DNA from: Candidatus Aminicenantes bacterium
GTDB lineage: Bacteria; Acidobacteriota; Aminicenantia; UBA2199
Assembly: GCA_026393795.1 (NCBI GenBank)
Contig: JAPKZL010000222.1
Coordinates: 1 to 34,490 of the forward strand
Reading direction: 5' to 3'
Length of the DNA: 34,490 nucleotides
A model generated the notes under the pieces. That model was given only the letters and a program-made list of their open reading frames with translations. It was not told where the DNA came from and did no database searches. A program made the translations under genes and the position numbers. Positions 1 to 7,233 of the stretch are shown here, in pieces (positions within the stretch are counted from its first letter, which is position 1; every line of letters starts with the position of its first letter).

Positions 1-1
1 G

Positions 2-598
2 CGACTGGCCGTACGGCAAAAGAAATCGGAAAAGAAGCTGCGCCGCAAGGACTATGTGCCACAAAATGCGGGGGACCTGGTGCAAATCGATTCGATCACC
101 TTCTTTTTGGACAATATTAAACGCTACGTCATCTCGGCGGTAGATCTGGTCACCGGTTTTGCCTTTGCCTATGGCTACAAAAAGCTGAACAGCGCCAACG
201 CCAAGGACTTCTTCCACAAGTTCCTCCACGTGGCTCCTTTCCCGGTCAAACATATCCAAACGGACAACGGCGACGAGTTTGAAAAGAACTTCCGCGTCGA
301 TATCCGTGCCAGCCCGATCATTCACTTCCACAACTACCCGCGCCATCCCCAAAGTAATGGCCATATCGAACGCTTTAACCGCACGGTCGAAGAACAACAT
401 ATCCAATGGCATGAGGATGAGCTCCTCAGCGATGACCTCACGGAGTTCAACCATAACTTGATGGAATACCTTGTCTGGTTCAACACCGAAAAACCCCACC
501 GCTCGCTTAACAAAAAACCGCCTTTGCGCTATTATATCGATTCGCTACATGCAAATAACAAAAAGTCCAATATGTTATGGACTCTTACACCTGCTTGA
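2..598 (+). CDS. DDE transposase, integrase core (5' end outside window)
   Basis: This is the catalytic half of an insertion-sequence transposase with an rve (integrase core) fold. The frame is open from the left edge, so the gene is cut by the window; a GTG at 56 is only an internal codon. The three catalytic acidic residues are visible: Asp at 89-91 (LVQIDS), Asp at 263-265 (IQTDNGDEF) and Glu at 368-370 (SNGHIERFNR), with 35 residues between the last two positions, the classic DD35E spacing. The end (FNTEKPHRSLNKKPP) is the usual tail of IS3/IS481-like enzymes. The helix-turn-helix half would lie upstream. I see no frameshift in the visible part, so the element may be intact. The exact IS family is not certain. 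Confidence 0.9.
   Translation, partial: RLAVRQKKSEKKLRRKDYVPQNAGDLVQIDSITFFLDNIKRYVISAVDLVTGFAFAYGYKKLNSANAKDFFHKFLHVAPFPVKHIQTDNGDEFEKNFRVDIRASPIIHFHNYPRHPQSNGHIERFNRTVEEQHIQWHEDELLSDDLTEFNHNLMEYLVWFNTEKPHRSLNKKPPLRYYIDSLHANNKKSNMLWTLTPA
564..583. repeat. Short inverted repeat near transposase end
   Basis: AGTCCA (564-569) and TGGACT (578-583) form a 6-bp stem with an 8-nt loop, inside the last codons of the transposase. Its position close to the 3' end of the gene suggests it belongs to the terminal region of the insertion sequence, but the true element end cannot be fixed without the left end or an empty site. Confidence 0.35.
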
Positions 599-623
599 CT
601 TTTTTACGCTTTATTCATAAAAT
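595..623 (+). promoter_or_regulatory. Sigma70-type promoter at the transposase stop, facing the GT9 gene
   Basis: A -35 box TTGACT (595-600) overlaps the transposase stop codon, and a -10 box TAAAAT (618-623) follows after exactly 17 nt. Each box matches consensus at five of six positions. The start site would fall near 630, giving a leader of about 90 nt before the glycosyltransferase start. It could be an outward promoter of the insertion element or a hybrid of element and flank. Confidence 0.6.
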
Positions 624-717
624 AGAAAAAAGGAGATCCTCCAATACCAGGGCAGGATAAACAGCTGGAACGCGGCGAGGCTGGATATAAAAGGCTAAAA
701 ACTATTTCCCGAACAAT

Positions 718-1968
718 ATGAACATACGTCAGAAAATCCATATGGACAAGCTTGCGGGAAAACCTGTGGCGCTTGTCTTGAATGTGGTTGCGCGCTTGCT
801 GTCCGTGATCCTTAGACGCGACCATACGCTTCATGCTAATTTCCGGCGGATCGTGATCTGCAAATTCGTCGGCTTGGGCAGTATCATCCAGTTAACGCCG
901 TTCATCCGGACCTTGCGCGCGAACTATCCAGAAGCGCAGATTGCTTTTGTGACCTCGGAATCCAACCGCGAACTGGCGGAGCGGCTCGGTCTGATCGATA
1001 CCGTTATTACCGTGAACGATACAGCAGGCTTGTTCCCTCTCCTTTTCACCGCAGCACGGACATTGTTTCGCCTTTGGGGCTTTAGAGCCGAAATGTACAT
1101 GGATTTCGAGCTTTTTTCCAATTTCAGCAGCGTTCTTGCGACCATGAGCTGCGCCAGGAACCGCATTGGATTCTTCAAGAGCTCCTTCGCCTACCGCTCC
1201 GGGATTTACAATTACCTGATCTATTTTAACATGAAAGCACCGGTGTCCGAGGTGTTTTTGCAGAGCGCGAGGCTGTTGGGGTGCAAGGTCATCATCCGCG
1301 AACTCCACAAGATTGAAGTCCGGGAAAAGGACCTCGCCGCTCTCAAAGCGGTCCTCCCCTTTGATCCCCACAAAAAATTTATTGTGGTCAATGCCAATGC
1401 TTCCGACCTCCGCGTGGAGCGGCGCTGGGACGGAGCCAGTTTCGCGCAGCTCATGGAAAAAATAGTGGAGGCCTTTCCCGATCGCCGGATTGTGCTTTCC
1501 GGCGTCAAATCCGAGGCCGCCTATACGTCCGAGATTCGCAACATGGTCCGCGAGCCCTTTCGCGAACGTATCGACGACCTCTCTGGCAAACTCACCCTGG
1601 GCGCGTTCATCGCGCTCCTCGACAACGCGGAGCTGCTGATCTCCAATGACACGGGCCCCATGCATATCGCCTTCGCGCTCAGGAAGAGGACGGTTACCCT
1701 CTGGGGGCCGGGCCTCCCGCTGCAGTATGGCGATGCCGTGAACTCCATCTCCATCCACAAGAACCTTTACTGCAGTCCATGCATCTACGAATTCGACATT
1801 CCGCCTTGCAAAGGCGACAACCAATGCATGAAGGCCATTTCTGTAGATGACGTGTTGGCGGCGGTCCGCGTCGCTATCACCAGCGCGCCGGTGGGGCGTG
1901 CAGTGGAAAGCAGCATGATCTACACCCGGGACGAAGGCCATTATCCCCTGGGGGTCGTAATCAAGTGA
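718..1968 (+). CDS. Glycosyltransferase family 9 (heptosyltransferase-like)
   Basis: A 416-residue GT9 enzyme, the family that transfers heptose or a related sugar from a nucleotide donor in lipopolysaccharide core or similar glycan synthesis at the inner face of the cytoplasmic membrane. The N-terminal acceptor half carries KFVGLGSIIQLTPFIRTL (about residues 49-66), typical of WaaC/WaaF. The C-terminal donor half has ISNDTGPMHIAFAL (about 306-319) followed by TLWGPG, the GT9 signature. Length is slightly above the usual 330-360 because of about 40 extra residues at the N-terminus, so a later start is possible (ATG at 742 is in frame). There is no strong Shine-Dalgarno at 718. It is followed after 166 bp by a radical SAM gene, with no other LPS gene in the window. 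The sugar and acceptor cannot be told from sequence. Confidence 0.85.
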   Translation: MNIRQKIHMDKLAGKPVALVLNVVARLLSVILRRDHTLHANFRRIVICKFVGLGSIIQLTPFIRTLRANYPEAQIAFVTSESNRELAERLGLIDTVITVNDTAGLFPLLFTAARTLFRLWGFRAEMYMDFELFSNFSSVLATMSCARNRIGFFKSSFAYRSGIYNYLIYFNMKAPVSEVFLQSARLLGCKVIIRELHKIEVREKDLAALKAVLPFDPHKKFIVVNANASDLRVERRWDGASFAQLMEKIVEAFPDRRIVLSGVKSEAAYTSEIRNMVREPFRERIDDLSGKLTLGAFIALLDNAELLISNDTGPMHIAFALRKRTVTLWGPGLPLQYGDAVNSISIHKNLYCSPCIYEFDIPPCKGDNQCMKAISVDDVLAAVRVAITSAPVGRAVESSMIYTRDEGHYPLGVVIK

Positions 1969-2134
1969 TTCCATTTTGCAACTCCCATCATCCCTGTTTT
2001 CAGGTGGCACGTATCTGTCATCCAAGTGCCAGGCTGCACGCCTTGGTTCACATTGGGCGCTGCCTGCCAGACCATGTCCGTCTCTCCCACGCGCAACGCG
2101 CAGTTCTTGACCATCCATCTCCGGAGGAATTATC

Positions 2135-3115
2135 ATGAAACGAAATCCCGGTTGGTTCAGAAAGTTCCTGTTCAAGGGCATCAGCCGCATTTATCTGGGA
2201 AAACCCGAGCAGGCCGAGTTCCTGGCCACTCGTTACGCAACGGTCGGTTCCATTGTCAAGGAAGGAATAAACCAGTTCTGCTACTTGGCGCGTTCCACCC
2301 GTTCCCCGGGCATCACCAGCATCCAGATCGAACCCACCAACCGCTGCAACATGAAATGTTCGATGTGCCCGGTCAACAACGGCATGGTCAGGCCCCGCGG
2401 CGACATGGATTTCGACCTGTTCAAGAAGATCGTGGACGAGAATCCGAGCATTGGCTTCTACCTGCTCATGAATTGGGGGGAACCGCTGCTGCATCCGAAG
2501 ATTTTCGACATGGTGCGTTATATCCGCTCCAAGGGAGGACGGCCATTCTTTACCACCAATGGTGTGCTGCTGACGGAACAGGCCATGCGGGAAGTTATGG
2601 AAAGCGGCCTGGACCGGCTCACCATCTCCCTGGATGGCATGGGGAAAACCTACGAGCAAATCCGCGGACGGCCCTATGCCGAGATCAAGGAGCGGGTCAA
2701 AAAGCTTCTGCAGCTGCGCGATTCCTTTGAAAGCCCCATGGGGATTGATGTCAATCTGGTGGTATTCGACGAGACTGAAAGTGATGTTGATGCCTTTATA
2801 AAAGAATGGCGCCCGCTGGTGGACCGTGTGCAGATCCAGCCGAAGATCGAATTTTCGGGGAAACGGAAAACCCGCTGCAAGGAACCGTGGCGCGGAAATA
2901 TCATCGTGCTTTGGGACGGTACGGTGGTGCCCTGCTGCGTGGATTACGAGGGAAAGCTGGCTCTGGGCAATGTGCGGGAAAAGTCCTTGAAGGAGATCGT
3001 GAATGACAAGCCTGCCCGCGCCCTGCGCGCGCTTCATAACCAGTACAAGTTCACCGGCCCTTGCGAGACCTGCAGCGAGTACGAAACCCCACTGATCCAT
3101 CCGCGGTTTGATTGA
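2135..3115 (+). CDS. Radical SAM protein with SPASM-type C-terminus
   Basis: A 326-residue radical SAM enzyme. The SAM-binding 4Fe-4S cluster motif CNMKCSMC (C71, C75, C78) follows IEPTNR, the usual beta-1 entry, and NWGEPLLHP and LTISLDG match later strands of the barrel. The C-terminal region has C248, CC267-268 (VVPCCVDYEG) and C310/C313, a SPASM-like arrangement for auxiliary Fe-S clusters, as in enzymes that modify peptides, carbohydrates or lipids. About 55 residues precede the barrel; they are basic and may dock to a membrane or a partner. The start is well supported by CCGGAGGA 7 nt before the ATG. The substrate is unknown. Its position after a GT9 gene suggests cell-surface glycan work, as an inference only. 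Confidence 0.88.
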   Translation: MKRNPGWFRKFLFKGISRIYLGKPEQAEFLATRYATVGSIVKEGINQFCYLARSTRSPGITSIQIEPTNRCNMKCSMCPVNNGMVRPRGDMDFDLFKKIVDENPSIGFYLLMNWGEPLLHPKIFDMVRYIRSKGGRPFFTTNGVLLTEQAMREVMESGLDRLTISLDGMGKTYEQIRGRPYAEIKERVKKLLQLRDSFESPMGIDVNLVVFDETESDVDAFIKEWRPLVDRVQIQPKIEFSGKRKTRCKEPWRGNIIVLWDGTVVPCCVDYEGKLALGNVREKSLKEIVNDKPARALRALHNQYKFTGPCETCSEYETPLIHPRFD

Positions 3116-3214
3116 GTCCCTGCGGATGTCAACGCTGAATTACAGCATCTTGGATCGGTTGATTTAAATCCAGATATGTATATTATAGTTTTTTTTGTAA
3201 AAATATCTGAACTT

Positions 3215-4000
3215 TCAGTTCTGTCGTCCCAAACGGTTCATCAGTTTCCAGAAACGGCCGTTGTTGGATGAAGACCAGGCATGTCCTCTCGGCGGCAGGT
3301 CGCGCAAAAGGATGGTGCGGTAGCCGTTTTGGCGATAGATCCGTTCCGAATCGATGCAGATGCGGATCAAATCGGGATAATCGCCGAGATTGTAGCAATA
3401 AACTACCCCGAATTGCGGCCCTTTAACAACAGGAGGCAGATTCTCTCCCTTCTGGTTGACATAGGCCTGGGAATGGGAAATGATGGCGTTGTAGAAGTGG
3501 GGGCGGCGGTTGGCTAAATAATGGCTCATTCCGGCCCCGGCCGAGAGACCGGCCAGGAAAACCCGGCGGGGATCGACCGTGTAATGGGCAATCACCGTAT
3601 CGATGATCTTTTCGATGCCGTCAACTTCTTTGTCAATCTGCCAGCCTACGGCGCTACAGCCCAGGAAAGTGTACTCATACCTGGCGGTCGGAACGAGAAG
3701 GATGATGCCGCGGTTACGGCAAAATTGGATCAAACTAGTTTCTTCGATCGGACTGCCGGTGTATTTCTTCAATGAAGGGATATTTTTAAAACCCGGCGAT
3801 ATCACCCCATGGAAGTAGACCAGCAAAGGGAGCTTGCCGTACCTGGTGGCGGGAAGAAAGAGGCGATAGTCCCTGGAATTGCCCGAATCGTCGACTACCG
3901 GATACGGTGTTTCCAGGGTCTTGGCCGGCTGGAAAGAATTGCAGGCGTTAAAAGCGAACGATATAAGGAACAATCCCAGCCACGACCGATTCATTTTCAC
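3215..4000 (-). CDS. Lipoprotein alpha/beta hydrolase (esterase/depolymerase-like)
   Basis: A 261-residue predicted lipoprotein of the alpha/beta-hydrolase fold. The N-terminal signal ends in a lipobox, FNAC, with the lipidated Cys at 20. The fold elements are VYFHG (oxyanion region, 62-65), the nucleophile elbow GLSAG (Ser153) and a late His240 in RGHAW; Asp207 or Asp210 could be the acid. The layout resembles PHB-depolymerase or feruloyl-esterase-like proteins, but the substrate is unknown. The GTG at 4000 is preferred because GGGGA lies 6 nt upstream; the ATG at 3994 is an alternative that leaves the signal peptide intact. It lies 77 nt downstream of the secreted propeller protein on the same strand, so the two may be co-transcribed. 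Confidence 0.8.
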   Translation of the reverse strand: MKMNRSWLGLFLISFAFNACNSFQPAKTLETPYPVVDDSGNSRDYRLFLPATRYGKLPLLVYFHGVISPGFKNIPSLKKYTGSPIEETSLIQFCRNRGIILLVPTARYEYTFLGCSAVGWQIDKEVDGIEKIIDTVIAHYTVDPRRVFLAGLSAGAGMSHYLANRRPHFYNAIISHSQAYVNQKGENLPPVVKGPQFGVVYCYNLGDYPDLIRICIDSERIYRQNGYRTILLRDLPPRGHAWSSSNNGRFWKLMNRLGRQN

Positions 4001-4077
4001 GAATTTTCCCCTGCGGCCGAGCCAGCGCTGTGTATTCCATCCAGCAGCGGCTGGCTTTTCTTCCGTAACGTATCCAG

Positions 4078-5604
4078 TTAAAAAACCAAGCTTTCGTGCG
4101 CCTGATCGTCGACGCAGGTAACCGCATAGACGTAGTCGCTGTCGGCGGGGATGTTGCGGTCGTCGTATTTAAAAACCGTCCCCGCGACCTCGGTGATGCG
4201 CGCCCACTTGGTGTTGTCTTCCGTACTCGATTTCCGGTAAATCCGGTGCGCGGTGATGACAAGCCCTTTCTCGGTGTTATCGGGGTTGGCTTCCCAGGTC
4301 AGGGTGTTCAGGGTATAGCCTTTAAAGAAACTGCGTTCGACGAATTTCGTTACTCGGAGGTTGCTCACCGATTTGATGCGAACCTTGCTGAAGGGATCGA
4401 CCTCGATCGTTGAGACAAAAACTTGCGTTGGCTCTTCTATGGAGTTCCAGGCGACGAGCATATGATCGTATCCCGAATACAGAGACCACACTTCAACAGC
4501 TCTATCCGAAACGGCTGCAACCTTGTCCCATCTGGCTGCTGTTTGGTTGAACTTGTAAAGGAGAAGAACTCTACCAGGGGCCATGACCGCAGCGTAGAAA
4601 TCCTTGCCGTGTGAGACCATCCTTGAAAAGAAGGTGTGCCAGGGAAAAAAGACCAGGCCGTTATTGAGCGGGATTATTGCGCTCATTTTTTGGGTGGCTG
4701 GATCAAAGTACCGGGTCAAGTAGTCACCCGAAGTGGAGGTGGAAAATAAGGTCATTATCTTGTCCTCGCTGTTGACGGCAACCTGGGGCAGGAAGGACCA
4801 GGCCGGGTTGGGGGAAACAACGTACCAGTCACCCGCATCGCTGTTATCCTTGTTGAATTCCGACAGGTAAATGACCAGGTTCTCATCTATATCTGGGATT
4901 TTATAATCGCTTTTCCAGACCGCCCAAACGTGGTCCTCTGAATCGACGGCGAGATGGGGCTGTGTCGAAGCGGTTACGCCATCCCTGGAGATATTGAAAG
5001 GGGCCCCGAAAGTGGCGTCATTCTTTCCCTTGCGGTGCAAGTAGGCTTCCTTGATGAAGGTATTGACTATCTCGCAATCGATGGTGACTACCTGGTCGGT
5101 TGAGTCGACGGTCATGCCACTGGTCTTGTCATACTTACCGATTCTTGGAATTGTGGCAGGGGCTGTCCAAACTCCGTTCTTGAATGACGCGTAGACCTGG
5201 CCGTTGGCATTTTCCCACATGCAGTGAAAGTTGTCCCTGCTGTCGATCTCTATATATGAGGAACCGTAGTCAACAAGCGTTGGTTGGGCGCCGTAAATTA
5301 CCGCCGGAGCACTCCAGGTTCCGTTCTTCGGGCAATAAGAGTAATAAAATTTTGTTCCCTCAGGGCCCCTTAAAATCACCAGGCGGTTGCCTTTGGAGTC
5401 CTCGGCAACTCCGGGGCCGCGCCAGTTTCCAGTGTCGTTGGCTGGCGAGACTTGGACCATTTCAACGGTTGCGACTTGAGCGCCAGGGCTATCGGTTTTT
5501 ACATTTGTCGGGTCCTTGGCCTCGGAGGAGGCGCCAATGATCGTCCCCATGAAGAGGATGGAGATGGCCATTAGTATGACCACAGGCAAAACAGATTTTT
5601 TCAT
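4078..5604 (-). CDS. Secreted propeller-like protein with C-terminal FnIII domain
   Basis: A 508-residue exported protein of unknown function. Residues 1-25 are a signal peptide (MKKSVLPVVILMAIS...). The body carries repeated segments of about 45-60 residues built round a V-D-S-x-D turn: IEIDSRDNF, MTVDSTDQV, LAVDSEDHVWAVW and VAVNSEDKI, as in BNR/sialidase-type beta-propellers, although canonical Asp boxes are not clear. The last 95 or so residues (from SVSNLRVTKF) look like a fibronectin type III domain (LTWEANPDN, AHRIYRKS, YVYAVTCVD). The start at 5604 is chosen over an in-frame upstream ATG at 5697 because AGGAGA lies just before it and the signal peptide begins there. A near-consensus promoter lies directly upstream. 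It may bind carbohydrate or protein outside the cell; no catalytic residues are evident. Confidence 0.72.
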   Translation of the reverse strand: MKKSVLPVVILMAISILFMGTIIGASSEAKDPTNVKTDSPGAQVATVEMVQVSPANDTGNWRGPGVAEDSKGNRLVILRGPEGTKFYYSYCPKNGTWSAPAVIYGAQPTLVDYGSSYIEIDSRDNFHCMWENANGQVYASFKNGVWTAPATIPRIGKYDKTSGMTVDSTDQVVTIDCEIVNTFIKEAYLHRKGKNDATFGAPFNISRDGVTASTQPHLAVDSEDHVWAVWKSDYKIPDIDENLVIYLSEFNKDNSDAGDWYVVSPNPAWSFLPQVAVNSEDKIMTLFSTSTSGDYLTRYFDPATQKMSAIIPLNNGLVFFPWHTFFSRMVSHGKDFYAAVMAPGRVLLLYKFNQTAARWDKVAAVSDRAVEVWSLYSGYDHMLVAWNSIEEPTQVFVSTIEVDPFSKVRIKSVSNLRVTKFVERSFFKGYTLNTLTWEANPDNTEKGLVITAHRIYRKSSTEDNTKWARITEVAGTVFKYDDRNIPADSDYVYAVTCVDDQAHESLVF

Positions 5605-5637
5605 AATGCTTCTCCTAAATTGTTTTCTTAGAACTAA

Positions 5638-5666
5638 ATTATATAATATATCCCCAATAAAGTCAA
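5638..5666 (-). promoter_or_regulatory. Strong sigma70-type promoter for the propeller-FnIII gene
   Basis: Read on the minus strand, TTGACT (5666-5661) is followed after exactly 17 nt by TATAAT (5643-5638), giving five of six and six of six matches to consensus. Transcription should begin near 5631, leaving a leader of about 27 nt with AGGAGA before the start codon at 5604. Confidence 0.75.
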
Positions 5667-5703
5667 CATTTGACCAACCGCTTTTTTTTGCTTTCAAAGA
5701 AGG

Positions 5704-6762
5704 CTATTTCAAAAGGGAATTTGCCTGCAAATAGCGGACAATGGCCTGCACAAAGATCTTGTTGCCAAAGGCATTGGGGTGGATATTGGCTTTGCTGATC
5801 CTGAGGTCCTGGACCTTGTAAGCCAGCATTTCGTTCAGCGGGTCGAGAACGGGAAAGCCGTAATCGCGGCAGAGCTTTTTCACTATTTCGTGAATTTCGC
5901 CGAACAGGTAGTGTTCCATGTCGGCAAATTCGGTATGGATGACGAACAACACCGGGATTTGCGGCTGGGTCAAGGCGCGGATTTTGGCGAAGGCTGTGTT
6001 CAGGATCTGCCAATTCTCGGGTTCCTTATAGCCATCGAAGTAATAGCGGTTATACCCTATCTTAATGAATTTGTAGCCATCCTTGGAATATTGCGGCCGG
6101 GTATCGGCATTGGTTTTTTTCAAATAGAGACGATTTTTTATCAACATGTAGGTTTTTAAATGAGACAGGAGGCCGTCCAATAAATCGCTCCCGGTGGAAA
6201 AAAAGGAGTTGTAACCTTTATAGGTATGCAGGACTCGCCGCTCCCGGCTAAAAACGCCTATATCGTTCAAACTGTAGCCGATGATGATCAGGTCGGGGGA
6301 ATACTTCAAAACTTTGTCCTGGATCCTCTCCGTTTCCTGGGGGGTGTTGTAGCCCATGACTCCGAAATTGATCACTTCCACTTCGGGGCGAATTTTTTGC
6401 AGCTCCCGCTCCAGCTGTTTTGGCCACGTATCTTCCAGCTCCAATCCGAAGCCGAAGGTGCACGAATCGCCGACGGCGGCGATGCGGAAAACTCCTTGCG
6501 GCTTGGGGATGGAATATTCCCGATCACGGATTCCGTCCTGATTGATCCTATACCAGGCATCGTCCTCGAAAGCGGAACTGCCGGGGATCAGTTCGTAACC
6601 CATAAGCGGATTGGCTGAAAAACGATGGGTTTTCAAGGACAGGGGGATGACCGTTTGCCCGTTGAGCTTGTTCCAGAAAACCCTGACAAAAACTTCGACG
6701 ACTGCGACCGTTAAAACAGTCGCTAAAACGATGACGAAAATACGCAAAAAGAATTTTTTCAT
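5704..6762 (-). CDS. Membrane-anchored SGNH/GDSL hydrolase
   Basis: A 352-residue SGNH-fold protein anchored by one N-terminal membrane segment (about residues 4-28), so the catalytic part probably sits in the periplasm. Block I is AAVGDSCTFGFGL with nucleophile Ser100, block II is INFGVMGYNT (Gly135 or 138), and block III is SLNDIG (Asn166). The late His328 lies in ANIHPNAFG, but the Asp normally three residues before it is Ala325; Asp307 or Asp319 may substitute. Members act as acyl esterases, for example deacetylating or acetylating glycans; the substrate here is unknown. The start at 6762 has AAGGAA 8 nt upstream and begins the membrane segment, so the in-frame ATG at 6807 is rejected. 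The gene ends 99 nt before the next minus-strand start. Confidence 0.82.
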   Translation of the reverse strand: MKKFFLRIFVIVLATVLTVAVVEVFVRVFWNKLNGQTVIPLSLKTHRFSANPLMGYELIPGSSAFEDDAWYRINQDGIRDREYSIPKPQGVFRIAAVGDSCTFGFGLELEDTWPKQLERELQKIRPEVEVINFGVMGYNTPQETERIQDKVLKYSPDLIIIGYSLNDIGVFSRERRVLHTYKGYNSFFSTGSDLLDGLLSHLKTYMLIKNRLYLKKTNADTRPQYSKDGYKFIKIGYNRYYFDGYKEPENWQILNTAFAKIRALTQPQIPVLFVIHTEFADMEHYLFGEIHEIVKKLCRDYGFPVLDPLNEMLAYKVQDLRISKANIHPNAFGNKIFVQAIVRYLQANSLLK

Positions 6763-6791
6763 AAAACCATTCCTTGCTTCAGATAGAAAAC

Positions 6792-6820
6792 ATTTTACCA
6801 CACTCATGCCTGGCGGGCAA
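6792..6820 (-). promoter_or_regulatory. Candidate promoter for the SGNH hydrolase
   Basis: On the minus strand TTGCCC (6820-6815) and TAAAAT (6797-6792) are separated by 17 nt. The -35 match is four of six and the -10 five of six. The start site would be near 6785, about 22 nt upstream of the chosen start codon. Confidence 0.5.
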
Positions 6821-6874
6821 TATGGCGCATTGCCTCATCCTCCAGGTAGAGTTTTGATGAGGCCATGTGCGGTG

Positions 6875-6903
6875 TTGACAATTGATTTTTCGTTTAGTAA
6901 GAT
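6875..6903 (+). promoter_or_regulatory. Promoter of the cobalamin uptake operon
   Basis: A perfect -35 box TTGACA (6875-6880) is followed after 17 nt by TAAGAT (6898-6903), five of six to consensus. The predicted start, near 6910, falls right at the beginning of the cobalamin riboswitch, which supports both calls. Confidence 0.75.
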
Positions 6904-6910
6904 TCTTTTT

Positions 6911-7113
6911 GAGGCTTGATTCAAGGGAAGAGGGTTAACCCCCACAGCCCCCGCTGCCGTGACCGGACCAGGCTGACCTGGAAGCATCTTTGAAAGTCTC
7001 AGCCACTGCCCCCCGATGGGGTGGGAAGGCTTTTTAAAGATTCCGGAAGTCGGAAGACCTATCAGGTATCAACCCGATGCGCATTATCTGCGGAGGGCGG
7101 ATAATGGTGACGC
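6911..7113 (+). promoter_or_regulatory. Cobalamin (B12) riboswitch
   Basis: The leader carries the conserved elements of the cobalamin aptamer in order: CCCACAGCCCCCGCTGCCGT (6941-6960), the B12 box AGCCACTG (from about 7001) with GGGAAGGC (7023-7030), and GTCGGAAGACC (7049-7059). The P1 helix closes between TTGAT (6916-6920) and ATCAA (7068-7072). A following hairpin, CATTATC (7082-7088) with GATAATG (7100-7106), is placed like the regulatory hairpin whose loop kisses the aptamer. The riboswitch is known to repress corrinoid uptake or synthesis genes when adenosylcobalamin or a related corrinoid binds. It lies upstream of btuB-btuF-btuD-btuC. With no U-tract terminator visible before the start codon, control is more likely at translation initiation. 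Confidence 0.92.
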
Positions 7114-7130
7114 TCTAAGTCCTCATTTTT

Positions 7131-7201
7131 AGAGCCTTATAGCAAATTCTAAAATTTGTTAGCTTTTTAGAACAAATTATGAATTTGCTATCTAAGGCTC
7201 T
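7131..7201. repeat. 27-bp AT-rich inverted repeat in the btuB leader
   Basis: Three paired blocks build one long hairpin: AGAGCCTTA (7131-7139) with TAAGGCTCT (7193-7201), TAGCAAATTC (7140-7149) with GAATTTGCTA (7181-7190), and AATTTGTT (7153-7160) with AACAAATT (7171-7178). Only a 2-nt bulge and one small internal loop interrupt it, and the loop is 10 nt. It sits between the riboswitch and the Shine-Dalgarno of btuB. There is no U-tract, so it is not a normal terminator. CTCTAA (7113-7118) can also pair with TTAGAG (7129-7134), which would compete with the outer arm. It may be part of the expression platform, an RNase III site or an inserted palindromic repeat. Confidence 0.85.
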
Positions 7202-7233
7202 TATCAAGTTCAGCTGGGTTAGGAGGTATGGCC

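Noticed and set aside
892-2190. Long open frame of 432 codons on the minus strand opposite the glycosyltransferase
   Set aside because: No family motifs; it is the codon-bias mirror of a clear GT9 gene. The same reasoning removes the antisense frames at 2048-3100, 11847-12869, 14629-15753 and 16813-17700.
3172-3208. AGATAT/ATATCT inverted repeat between convergent genes as a terminator
   Set aside because: Six A-T-rich pairs with a 25-nt loop are too weak; the T-run lies within the loop.
7121-7226. CCTC (7121-7124) as an anti-Shine-Dalgarno for GAGG (7223-7226)
   Set aside because: Four base pairs over 100 nt are not evidence on their own.
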